The notes beneath the pieces were generated by a model. It ran no database searches. It was not told where the DNA came from and was given only the letters and a program-made list of their open reading frames with translations. A program made the position numbers and the translations under genes. From assembly GCA_002704045.1 (NCBI GenBank), contig PAFF01000049.1, forward strand, positions 1 through 8,878: a stretch of DNA of 8,878 bases, read 5' to 3'. Positions within the stretch are counted from its first letter, which is position 1. Each line of letters starts with the position of its first letter. Positions 1 to 6,424 of this stretch are shown here, in pieces. Source of the stretch: Fidelibacterota bacterium (GTDB lineage: Bacteria; Fidelibacterota; Marinisomatia; SCGC-AAA003-L08; GCA-002704045).

Positions 1-54
1 GAATTATTTTTTAATTTAAAATATTAAATTTTGTTCAGAAAAATAGCTATCATA

Positions 55-71
55 AATATTTTAAAAATATT
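55..71. repeat. Perfect AT-only inverted repeat upstream of katG
   Basis: The arms AATATTTT and AAAATATT flank a single A, giving a 17-nt perfect palindrome just upstream of the katG promoter candidate. It could be an operator or the tail of an upstream terminator. It consists only of A and T in very AT-rich DNA, so chance is a serious alternative. It does not clearly match an OxyR, PerR or Fur box. Confidence 0.3.
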
Positions 72-91
72 ATCACAAAGTATAGGCAGAT

Positions 92-120
92 TTGATTTTT
101 CGAAACTTTAAACATATAAA
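92..120 (+). promoter_or_regulatory. Candidate sigma70-type promoter for katG
   Basis: TTGATT (92-97) and TATAAA (115-120) are separated by exactly 17 nt, close to the TTGACA/TATAAT consensus. Transcription would start near 126-127, leaving a leader of only about 12 nt that barely includes the ribosome binding site. The fit is good, but AT-rich DNA yields such matches easily. Confidence 0.4.
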
Positions 121-138
121 TAAAAAAAGGATATAAAA

Positions 139-2421
139 ATGATAAATAATTTTATAAACAGTAAAATTAAAGCAATTATTATTGCAACAGTATGTTTATT
201 TTCATGTTCAAATGAATATGAATCTAGTGATTCGGCTGATGGAACTTGTCCTGTAACAGGTAAAGGCGCTAAAAAATTTATGACAAACAGAGATTGGTGG
301 CCAAATCAACTTGATTTAACTCCACTAAGACAAAAATCTAGTAAATCAGATCCGATGAGCGATGGTTTTAATTATAAAAAAGAATTTTCAAATATTGATT
401 ATAGAGCTTTAAAAAAAGATTTAACGGATCTTATGACAGATTCACAGGATTGGTGGCCAGCAGATTATGGTCATTATGGAGGATTGATGATTAGAATGGC
501 TTGGCATAGTGCGGGTACATACAGAACAGGTGATGGTAGGGGTGGAACTAGAGAAGGTCAGCAAAGATTTGCTCCCCAGAATAGTTTTCCTGATAATGCA
601 AATTTAGACAAAGCGAGAAGATTACTTTGGCCAATAAAGAAAAAATATGGTAATCAAATTTCTTGGGCGGATTTAATGATCTTGGGTGGAAATGTTGCTT
701 TAGAATCTATGGGATTTGAAACATTAGGTTTCGCAGGTGGAAGAGCTGATGTATGGGAGCCTGCAAGTAATATTTATTGGGGACCTGAAAGAGAATGGCT
801 TGCTGATGAAAGATACCATGGGGACCGTGAATTAGAAATGCCCCTAGCTGCTGTTCAAATGGGTTTAATTTATGTCAACCCAGAAGGACCTAATGGAAAT
901 CCTGATCCAATAGCTGCTGCAAGAGATATAAGAGAAACTTTTGGTCGTATGGGAATGAATGATAGGGAAACAGTTGCTTTGATTGCAGGTGGACATACAT
1001 TAGGAAAGACTCATGGTGCTGGAGATGCTTCCAACGTTGGACCCGACCCTGAATCATCCGACATAGAAGAACAAGGTTTTGGATGGAAAAGTAAGTATAA
1101 GTCAGGTGTTGGTAAAGATGCAATAACATCGGGTCTTGAGGTTATATGGACTCCAACTCCAACCAGATGGAATCATACTTATTTAAATATATTATTTGAT
1201 AATGAATGGGAACTTACAAAAAGTCCAGCAGGAGCTAATCAATGGGTTGCTAAAAATGCAAACGCATTTTTCCCAGATGCATTTGATCCAGATAAAATGC
1301 ATAAACCAACAATGTTGACTACTGATTTATCACTAAAGTTGGATCCAGAATATGCTAAAATCTCTGAAAGTTTCATTGAAGACCCAGACGCATTTGATCA
1401 AGCATTTGCTGAAGCTTGGTTCAAATTAACACATAGAGATATGGGACCAAAGTCTAATTATCTTGGACCTGAGATCCCCAAAGAAGACTATATTTGGCAG
1501 GATCCTATACCTAGGTTAAATCATAAATTAATCAATAAAACTGATATCATAGGTTTGAAGAGAAATATTTTAAATTCAAAAGTTGATATCAGTGATTTCA
1601 TTAGTGTAGCTTGGGCTTCTGCAAGTACCTTTAGAAGTAGCGATAATAGGGGTGGAGCAAATGGATCTAGAATTCGATTAGAGCCACAAATTAATTGGGA
1701 AGTTAATAATCCGAATAATCTTAAATCTGTGTTAGAAGTTTTACAAGCAATTCAAGTAAAATTTAATTCAAATCCTCAAAATAAGTCGCAAAATAAAAGG
1801 GTATCTATAGCTGATTTAATTGTTCTTGCTGGATGTGCATCTATTGAAAAAGCTGCTGAAGATAATGGATTTAAAGTTAATATACCTTTTACTCCTGGTA
1901 GAATGGATGCTTCAAAAGAACAAACAGATCAAAATTCTTTTAATGTCTTAGAACCATTTGCAGATGGCTTTAGAAATTACAAAAAGAAAAGCAGCTTTTT
2001 CTCAACTGAAGAATTGTTGATTGATAAAGCTCAATTACTAAATCTAACAGTACCAGAAATGACAGCCTTGATCGGAGGCATGAGGGTGCTTAATACGAAT
2101 TACGACAAATCAAATATTGGAGTTTTAACAGATAACCCCGGGTTATTATCAAATGATTTTTTTGTAAATTTACTTGATATGTCAACAAAGTGGGAATCGT
2201 CATCTGATGATAATGAAGAGTATGTAGGTGTTGATAGATATAATGGGGTAGAAAGATGGAAAGCATCAAGAGTAGATTTGATTTTTGGTTCCAATTCAGA
2301 GCTTAGAGCAATTTCTGAAGTATATGCAAGTGATGATGCAGAACTAAAATTTATAAATGATTTTATAGCTGCATGGAATAAAATAATGCAACTAGATAGA
2401 TTTGATTTAATAAATATTTAA
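139..2421 (+). CDS. katG: Catalase-peroxidase (KatG) with an N-terminal lipoprotein signal peptide
   Basis: This bifunctional heme enzyme decomposes hydrogen peroxide (catalase) and oxidises organic donors (peroxidase). The 760-aa product spans both KatG halves. Distal pocket: R119, W122, H123 in RMAWHSAGTYRTGDGRGG. The covalent Met-Tyr-Trp adduct residues needed for catalase activity are all present: W122, Y245, M271. The proximal triad is H286 (GGHTLGKTHGA), W337 and D396. R433 in THRDMGP fits the mobile arginine, and S331 matches M. tuberculosis S315. The heme-free C-terminal half follows and ends in LDRFDL as in E. coli KatG. Unusually, residues 1-23 are a lipoprotein signal: lysines at 9 and 11, a hydrophobic core, and lipobox LFSC with Cys23. 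A short acidic/serine linker leads to the usual CPVTG start at 37. The enzyme is therefore predicted to be lipid-anchored outside the cytoplasm, whereas most KatGs are cytoplasmic. AAGGA (127-131) lies 7 nt before the ATG. It appears monocistronic, with a terminator behind it. Confidence 0.98.
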   Translation: MINNFINSKIKAIIIATVCLFSCSNEYESSDSADGTCPVTGKGAKKFMTNRDWWPNQLDLTPLRQKSSKSDPMSDGFNYKKEFSNIDYRALKKDLTDLMTDSQDWWPADYGHYGGLMIRMAWHSAGTYRTGDGRGGTREGQQRFAPQNSFPDNANLDKARRLLWPIKKKYGNQISWADLMILGGNVALESMGFETLGFAGGRADVWEPASNIYWGPEREWLADERYHGDRELEMPLAAVQMGLIYVNPEGPNGNPDPIAAARDIRETFGRMGMNDRETVALIAGGHTLGKTHGAGDASNVGPDPESSDIEEQGFGWKSKYKSGVGKDAITSGLEVIWTPTPTRWNHTYLNILFDNEWELTKSPAGANQWVAKNANAFFPDAFDPDKMHKPTMLTTDLSLKLDPEYAKISESFIEDPDAFDQAFAEAWFKLTHRDMGPKSNYLGPEIPKEDYIWQDPIPRLNHKLINKTDIIGLKRNILNSKVDISDFISVAWASASTFRSSDNRGGANGSRIRLEPQINWEVNNPNNLKSVLEVLQAIQVKFNSNPQNKSQNKRVSIADLIVLAGCASIEKAAEDNGFKVNIPFTPGRMDASKEQTDQNSFNVLEPFADGFRNYKKKSSFFSTEELLIDKAQLLNLTVPEMTALIGGMRVLNTNYDKSNIGVLTDNPGLLSNDFFVNLLDMSTKWESSSDDNEEYVGVDRYNGVERWKASRVDLIFGSNSELRAISEVYASDDAELKFINDFIAAWNKIMQLDRFDLINI

Positions 2422-2439
2422 AATTTATTTTAGGATTGT

Positions 2440-2465
2440 TTTAGACCTCTAATCAGAGGCCTAAA
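2440..2465 (+). terminator. Hairpin terminator after katG
   Basis: An 11-bp stem (2440-2450 with 2455-2465) has one A-C mismatch and a 4-nt AATC loop. It is followed by a mixed T/A run rather than a pure T tract. It lies 19 nt after the katG stop and contains the only GC-rich patch of this gap, which supports a terminator that separates katG from the next gene. Confidence 0.6.
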
Positions 2466-2507
2466 TTATCTATTATACGAAATAACTGCAGATTTAAATT
2501 CAGATAC

Positions 2508-2547
2508 TAATATTGATATATTAGATGTATTTAATTAGTCAATATTA
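2508..2547. repeat. 9-bp inverted repeat with 22-nt spacer
   Basis: TAATATTGA (2508-2516) and TCAATATTA (2539-2547) are perfect reverse complements in the gap between katG and the small membrane-protein gene. The spacer is AT-rich. It may be a weak RNA hairpin in the leader or a split operator. The evidence is sequence symmetry only. Confidence 0.3.
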
Positions 2548-2614
2548 TCTTAGATATATATTATTAGGTAATTTATAGGTTTTAGATAATAAAATACATT
2601 TCTTAAATTTATAT

Positions 2615-2845
2615 ATGACAATTTTTAATACTATTAAAACGAAAATGAGTGATAGTCTAATTTTGACTATTATTTATACATTAGGACATTTTGTTATTGC
2701 AGTTATCTGTGTTACTCTTATAACTGGTGCATCTATAGAATTAGCTACTATAGATGCTTTAGTTGAACCTTCTATAAATGCATTTTGGTTTTATTTTCTT
2801 CACAAAATATACACAAAATATAAAGCAAGAAAACAAAACTCTTAA
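2615..2845 (+). CDS. Small DUF2061-like membrane protein
   Basis: This 76-aa protein has two hydrophobic segments (about residues 15-38 and 44-62) and a basic tail. It resembles DUF2061, a family of small two-helix inner-membrane proteins of unknown function. The family pattern is visible as H25 in the first helix, LITGAS at the first turn, then E51-P52, N55 and a terminal FLHKIY in place of the usual YYxHExxW. I recognised this from recalled family patterns, not from a search. No clear Shine-Dalgarno precedes the ATG. A second in-frame ATG at 2645 (residue 11) would leave both helices intact and is a possible alternative start. It lies 163 nt before a COG0523 GTPase. I recall DUF2061 genes near such GTPases elsewhere, so a metal-related role is possible but inferred. 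Confidence 0.75.
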   Translation: MTIFNTIKTKMSDSLILTIIYTLGHFVIAVICVTLITGASIELATIDALVEPSINAFWFYFLHKIYTKYKARKQNS

Positions 2846-2864
2846 ACTAACTAGTTTAGTTTAA
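2842..2864 (+). terminator. Weak AT-rich hairpin at the end of the DUF2061-like gene
   Basis: A perfect 9-bp stem (TTAAACTAA, 2842-2850, with TTAGTTTAA, 2856-2864) and a 5-nt loop overlap the stop codon. Only one C-G pair lies in the stem and no T tract follows, so termination would be weak or partial. Read-through into the GTPase gene remains possible. Confidence 0.35.
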
Positions 2865-2903
2865 AATAATTTATCATTTCAATTTATTATTATTAATGAT
2901 AGA

Positions 2904-2934
2904 TTGCATGTTTTCTATTGCAATTCAGTTGCAT
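2904..2934. promoter_or_regulatory. Cluster of three TTGCA motifs upstream of the GTPase gene
   Basis: TTGCA occurs at 2904-2908, 2918-2922 and 2929-2933. The last two also form a GCAA-N5-TTGC inverted repeat (2920-2932). The cluster ends about 30 nt before a TATAAT. It could be a regulator-binding region for the metal-chaperone gene. No known consensus is matched. Confidence 0.25.
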
Positions 2935-2962
2935 TAATTCCTTATTTTTTCTAATTTATTAA

Positions 2963-2968
2963 TATAAT
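2963..2968 (+). promoter_or_regulatory. Candidate -10 element (TATAAT) for the COG0523 GTPase
   Basis: This is an exact TATAAT, 40 nt before the start codon. No good -35 hexamer sits at the normal 16-18 nt spacing, so the promoter may depend on an activator or be fortuitous. The gene's ribosome binding site is clear: AAGGA (2997-3001), 7 nt before the ATG. Confidence 0.35.
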
Positions 2969-3008
2969 TATCAATTTATAAATAACATTTAACAAAAAGG
3001 AATTTTAC

Positions 3009-4136
3009 ATGACAAAATTGCCCGTGTCAGTTCTTTCTGGATTCTTGGGAGCAGGTAAAACAACTGTATTAACAAACATATTAAATAACAGAGAAGGGAA
3101 AAAAGTTGCTGTTATTGTTAATGATATGAGTGAAATCAATATTGATGAAAGTTTAATTAAAAACGATGTTTCTTTGAATCATAAGGAAGAAAAATTAGTT
3201 GAAATGAGTAATGGATGTATCTGTTGTACTTTAAGAGAAGATCTTTTATTAGAGGTTAGAGATTTAGCTCAAAAAGGAAAATTTGACTATTTATTAGTAG
3301 AATCTACAGGTATATCAGAACCATTGCCAGTTGCTGAAACATTTACTTTTGAGGATGAAAATGGAAACTCTCTTTCAGATTTTGCTATATTAGATACAAT
3401 GGTGACTGTAGTTGATGCTGTAAATTTTTTAAAGGATTATAATGAAGCAAAATACTTACAGGAAGTTGGAGAATCTTTAGGTGAAGAAGATGAAAGAAGT
3501 GTTGCAGATTTATTAGTTGACCAGGTTGAGTTTGCTAATACTATTTTAATTAGTAAGACTGATTTAGTTGAGAAAACTGAGATTGATAAATTAATTGCCA
3601 TTATTAAAACTTTAAATACTAATGCTGAGATAATTCCAATTTCTATGGGTAAAGTACCAACCAATAAAATTTTAAATTCAGGTGCATTTGATTTTAATCA
3701 AGCACAATTAGCACCAGGTTGGCTCAAAGAAATGAGAGGTGAGCACATACCAGAAACAGAAGAATACGGTATTAGTAGTTTTGTTTACGAAGCAAGAAAA
3801 CCTTTTTATCCACAGAAATTCTATGATTTTTTATATAGTAAAGAATTGTCAGGAAAATTAATAAGATCAAAGGGTTTCTTTTGGCTTGCTACTCGTCCAA
3901 TGTATGCGGGTAATTGGAGTCAAGCTGGTGGTATAGCTCATCATGGTTTTGCGGGTTTGTTTTGGAAAGCTATTCCAAAAAATCACTGGCCGCAAGAAAA
4001 AGAATCAATTGATTTTATTAAACAAAAATGGGTTGAACCATTTGGAGATATGAGACAAGAATTAGTTTTTATTGGTCAGGGTTTAGATAAAAATAAAATT
4101 TTTGAATTATTGGATGATTGTCTATTATCAAATTGA
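3009..4136 (+). CDS. COG0523 (CobW/YciC/ZigA-type) metal-chaperone GTPase
   Basis: This 375-aa G3E-family P-loop GTPase is of the kind that delivers a metal, usually zinc, to client proteins in the cytoplasm. Order of motifs: Walker A GFLGAGKT at 11-18; VNDMSEINID at 37-46, a wording typical of the YciC/ZigA branch; the metal-binding CxCC as C70-I-C72-C73; and ESTGISEPLPVAETF at 98-112. The C-terminal CobW_C domain covers roughly 255-370 and includes RSKGFFWLATRP, IAHHGFAGLFW and RQELVFIGQ. The guanine-specificity motif reads S182-K-T-D185 where NKxD is usual, a Ser-for-Asn change. There is no long His-rich insert, so it is slightly short for the family. Zinc is inferred from the subfamily, because COG0523 also includes cobalt and nitrile-hydratase chaperones. 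It has its own leader and a strong terminator downstream. In many bacteria this branch is controlled by Zur, and a possible half-site lies at 2982-2990. Confidence 0.95.
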   Translation: MTKLPVSVLSGFLGAGKTTVLTNILNNREGKKVAVIVNDMSEINIDESLIKNDVSLNHKEEKLVEMSNGCICCTLREDLLLEVRDLAQKGKFDYLLVESTGISEPLPVAETFTFEDENGNSLSDFAILDTMVTVVDAVNFLKDYNEAKYLQEVGESLGEEDERSVADLLVDQVEFANTILISKTDLVEKTEIDKLIAIIKTLNTNAEIIPISMGKVPTNKILNSGAFDFNQAQLAPGWLKEMRGEHIPETEEYGISSFVYEARKPFYPQKFYDFLYSKELSGKLIRSKGFFWLATRPMYAGNWSQAGGIAHHGFAGLFWKAIPKNHWPQEKESIDFIKQKWVEPFGDMRQELVFIGQGLDKNKIFELLDDCLLSN

Positions 4137-4353
4137 ATCTAAAAATGAAGAGAAAAATAAATTTATAAATAGTTTTAATAATTTTAATCCAGTTACTTTT
4201 TGTCAAAACAAGATTAACAAAATTACAGAAACTGATTACTATTCTTATAAAAAATATAGATTTCAGATACAAACTAAAATAGATGATCAAATTAATATGA
4301 TCTTGTTGTATACTTGGAACAAAATCAAAATTAACAAAACAAAATACCTACAA
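4137..4353 (+). other. AT-rich gap after the GTPase gene, no supported gene
   Basis: This stretch of roughly 20% GC lies between the GTPase stop codon and its terminator. A reading frame stays open to 4374, but G+C is about one fifth at each of its three codon positions, unlike the real genes here, and it has no recognisable motif or ribosome binding site. A small inverted repeat (GATCA at 4285-4289, TGATC at 4298-4302) lies inside. It most likely forms a long 3' untranslated region or decayed sequence. Confidence 0.6.
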
Positions 4354-4399
4354 TACATTGATGAATTAAAATAATTCACTAATGTACACACTTTTTTTT
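4354..4399 (+). terminator. Strong rho-independent terminator after the GTPase gene
   Basis: The hairpin pairs 4354-4368 with 4372-4386 around an AAA loop: 15 positions with one A-C mismatch and one G-T wobble. It is followed after 5 nt by eight consecutive T (4392-4399). This is the clearest terminator in the window. It separates the metal-chaperone gene from the four-gene cluster that begins at 4483. Confidence 0.75.
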
Positions 4400-4426
4400 A
4401 GACATAGGTTATCAGTAAGTTATGTT
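4399..4426 (+). promoter_or_regulatory. Candidate promoter of the four-gene cluster
   Basis: TAGACA (4399-4404, five of six to TTGACA) and TATGTT (4421-4426, four of six to TATAAT) are 16 nt apart, directly after the preceding terminator. The rest of the leader to 4482 is AT-rich and holds only the ribosome binding site AAGGAG (4473-4478). The fit is modest, but some promoter is expected between the terminator and the cluster. Confidence 0.3.
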
Positions 4427-4482
4427 ATTAATAATAGTAAAATTAATTATTTAAAAAATCATTTATATTTTTAAGGAGAACA

Positions 4483-4803
4483 ATGTCAATATTAAAGAAA
4501 TACCAAGTCGCGCTTGAATTACTAGATAAAGATAAAATTGAAGAGTGTATTCATGATGATTATGCTTTTACTAATTACTCCCAAGGAAAAGTATTCAATA
4601 AAACTGAAGTTGTTCAGTGGGCAATGACTGGTGATGTTAAAAGAGAAAAAATTAGAATTTTATTTGAAAATGATGAAGTTGGTGTTGAACATGCTTTTGT
4701 TTCATTTAATGATGGTAACAAGCAAGCTGTACTTGCATTTTATACATTTAAAGATGGAAAAATTCACTCAGTCGAAACAGGTGCAACAAATATTACAAAA
4801 TAA
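4483..4803 (+). CDS. NTF2/SnoaL-like small protein
   Basis: This 106-aa soluble protein resembles the NTF2-like superfamily, a cone-shaped fold used by polyketide cyclases, isomerases and small ligand-binding proteins. Visible signs are an N-terminal helix with ALELLDKDKIEECIHDDYAFTNY, a central short helix (FNKTEVVQWAMTG), and the closing strand series EVGVEHAFVSF, KQAVLAFYTFKDGKIHSVETG, which is the usual end of SnoaL-like domains. It has no signal peptide or membrane segment, so it should be cytoplasmic. It is a little short for the fold. The start is well supported by AAGGAG 4 nt upstream. It opens a same-strand cluster and lies 24 nt before the FAD oxidoreductase, so it may bind or process the same lipid-like substrate; that is inference. 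Enzymatic activity cannot be read from the sequence. Confidence 0.75.
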   Translation: MSILKKYQVALELLDKDKIEECIHDDYAFTNYSQGKVFNKTEVVQWAMTGDVKREKIRILFENDEVGVEHAFVSFNDGNKQAVLAFYTFKDGKIHSVETGATNITK

Positions 4804-4827
4804 TTTATCACATAATTAAAATTATTT

Positions 4828-6381
4828 ATGAAACCAAAAAATGATCATTATGATGTAATTATCATTGGCTCTGGAATGTCAGGACTTACCTGTTCTTCAC
4901 TTTTAGCTTTAGAAGGTAAAAAAGTATTAATGCTTGAAAAACATTTCAAGTTTGGAGGATATACGCATACTTTCAAAAGGAATGGTTTTGAATGGGACGT
5001 TGGAATACATTATATTGGTTCTGTTCACAAAAAAAATACATTTTCAAGAAGAGTTTTTGATAAAATATCAAACAATAAACTCAAATGGAATAAAATGAGT
5101 TTAAACTATGATCGTATCATTTTTCCAGATAAATGTTATGATTTTATTGCTCCTAAAAAAAAATTCATTGAAAAGATAAAAGAGTATTTTCCCAAAAACG
5201 CTTCTGAAATAGATCATTATATTGATATGTTAAGGGAAGTAAATAAAAGCTCATTGAATTTTTTTGCTGCTAAAGCATTGTCTGGTATATCAGAATTTAT
5301 GTTAAGACCTTTTTTAACAAGAAAGTTTTTAAAGTATGCAGATATGACTACATATCAAGCGTTATCTTCTATTACATCAAATGAAAAACTCATTTCAGTA
5401 TTAACTGGACAATGGGGAGATTACGGTATGCCCCCTAAAGAAAGTAGTTTTGTTATACATTGTATGATAGCAAATCATTACTTAGATGGCGCAAGTTATC
5501 CCATTGGTGGATCAAGAAATATAGCTGAAACAATCATACCTGTAATAAAAAACAATGGTGGTGAGGTAGTGAAAAATTGTGGAGTTGATAAAATTTGGAT
5601 TAAAAATGGGAAATCAAAGGGAGTAATTTTAGAATCTGGAGAAAAAATTTCATCTGATACAGTTATTTCAACAACTGGTGTTCACAATACAATTAAAAAA
5701 CTTGATGAGAACAAGAAAGTTTTAAACTATTACGAAAAAAAAGTAGATTCAGTTGAACCATCTTCTGGTCACGCTTGTTTGTATATCGGATTTGATGATT
5801 CAAGCAAAAATCTGGGTATTAAGGATACAAATTTATGGGTTTATCCATCATATAATCATGATCAAAATGTAATTGATTTTAATAAAGATCAAAATAATGA
5901 TTTTCCTGTTTTGTATATGTCCTTTGCTTCATCAAAAGACCCTGAATGGAATAAAAATTATCCATCTAAATCAACAATGGAGGTTATTGTTCCATCGAGA
6001 TTTGAAAATTATAAACAATGGGCAAATAAATCTTGGCGAAAAAGGGGACAAGAATATGAACATTATAAAGAAGAGTTATCTCAAAGAATTATTAAACAAG
6101 TTTATAAACATTGTCCGCATCTAAAAAATAAAATTTCATTTTATGAATTATCAACGCCATTAAGTACAAAAAGTCTAGCTAATTATAGATTCGGTGAGTT
6201 ATATGGTATCAATCATACTCCACAAAGATTTAAACAAAAATGGTTAAAACCAAAAACACCTATTAAAAATCTTTTTCTATCAGGTCAGGATATTGTAACA
6301 GTAGGTTTAGTAGGTGCTCTCAGCTCTGGGGTTTTAACTACATCTGTTTTACTCAAAAAAAATATGTTTAAAAGGATTTAA
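4828..6381 (+). CDS. Retinol-saturase/carotenoid-isomerase-like FAD oxidoreductase
   Basis: This 517-aa flavoprotein belongs to the phytoene-desaturase superfamily, closest by motif to animal retinol saturase (all-trans-retinol 13,14-reductase) and plant CrtISO. The N-terminal dinucleotide-binding fold shows GSGMSG at 14-19 and acidic E37 closing the second strand (VLMLEKH). Hallmarks shared with retinol saturase are FGGYTHTF (42-49), GIHYIG (59-64), YGMPPKESSF (199-208), NHYLDGASYPIGGS (216-229), FASSKDPEW in the second half, and C-terminal LFLSGQDIVTVGLVGAL (482-498). It lacks the N-terminal extension of the 610-aa human protein and any signal peptide, so it is probably cytoplasmic or membrane-associated. 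The substrate is unproven; carotenoids, retinoids and other polyprenyl chains are candidates. No Shine-Dalgarno precedes the ATG, and translation may be coupled to the NTF2-like gene. No carotenoid or rhodopsin gene is visible in this window. Confidence 0.9.
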   Translation: MKPKNDHYDVIIIGSGMSGLTCSSLLALEGKKVLMLEKHFKFGGYTHTFKRNGFEWDVGIHYIGSVHKKNTFSRRVFDKISNNKLKWNKMSLNYDRIIFPDKCYDFIAPKKKFIEKIKEYFPKNASEIDHYIDMLREVNKSSLNFFAAKALSGISEFMLRPFLTRKFLKYADMTTYQALSSITSNEKLISVLTGQWGDYGMPPKESSFVIHCMIANHYLDGASYPIGGSRNIAETIIPVIKNNGGEVVKNCGVDKIWIKNGKSKGVILESGEKISSDTVISTTGVHNTIKKLDENKKVLNYYEKKVDSVEPSSGHACLYIGFDDSSKNLGIKDTNLWVYPSYNHDQNVIDFNKDQNNDFPVLYMSFASSKDPEWNKNYPSKSTMEVIVPSRFENYKQWANKSWRKRGQEYEHYKEELSQRIIKQVYKHCPHLKNKISFYELSTPLSTKSLANYRFGELYGINHTPQRFKQKWLKPKTPIKNLFLSGQDIVTVGLVGALSSGVLTTSVLLKKNMFKRI

Positions 6382-6424
6382 AAATAATTAGTTTTAATCA
6401 AATTAACATTCAGAAAGGATGAAT

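Noticed and set aside
890..1129. Minus-strand open frame inside katG
   Set aside because: It is antisense to the conserved proximal-heme region of KatG and shows no family resemblance.
2521..2587. Three TTAGAT hexamers (2521, 2550, 2582)
   Set aside because: Spacing is irregular in sequence of extreme AT content; they look like background rather than a repeat array.
2872..2901. Inverted repeat TATCATT/AATGATA with 16-nt spacer
   Set aside because: It is short, all but one pair per arm is A-T, and it lies in highly AT-rich DNA; I cannot distinguish it from chance.
4069..4290. Minus-strand open frame of 73 codons across the GTPase 3' end
   Set aside because: It is low-complexity hydrophobic sequence complementary to A-rich DNA, with no motif, and overlaps a sure gene.
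4102..4374. Open frame of 90 codons on the + strand after the GTPase gene
   Set aside because: It starts inside the GTPase gene without a ribosome binding site, ends inside the terminator loop, and is dominated by Lys, Asn and Ile. By hand count its G+C is about one fifth at all three codon positions, with no coding bias. Its length without stops is mildly surprising, so the region is noted as a finding.
4631..4819. Second + strand frame inside the NTF2-like gene
   Set aside because: It is an out-of-frame shadow rich in Lys, Leu and Met; the overlapping frame has a good ribosome binding site and an NTF2-like pattern.
5873..6124. Second + strand frame inside the RetSat-like gene
   Set aside because: It is an out-of-frame shadow within a conserved enzyme.
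6419..6424. ATG at 6419 as start of the four-helix protein
   Set aside because: It overlaps the AAAGG ribosome binding site; the ATG at 6425 has proper spacing and loses only two residues.
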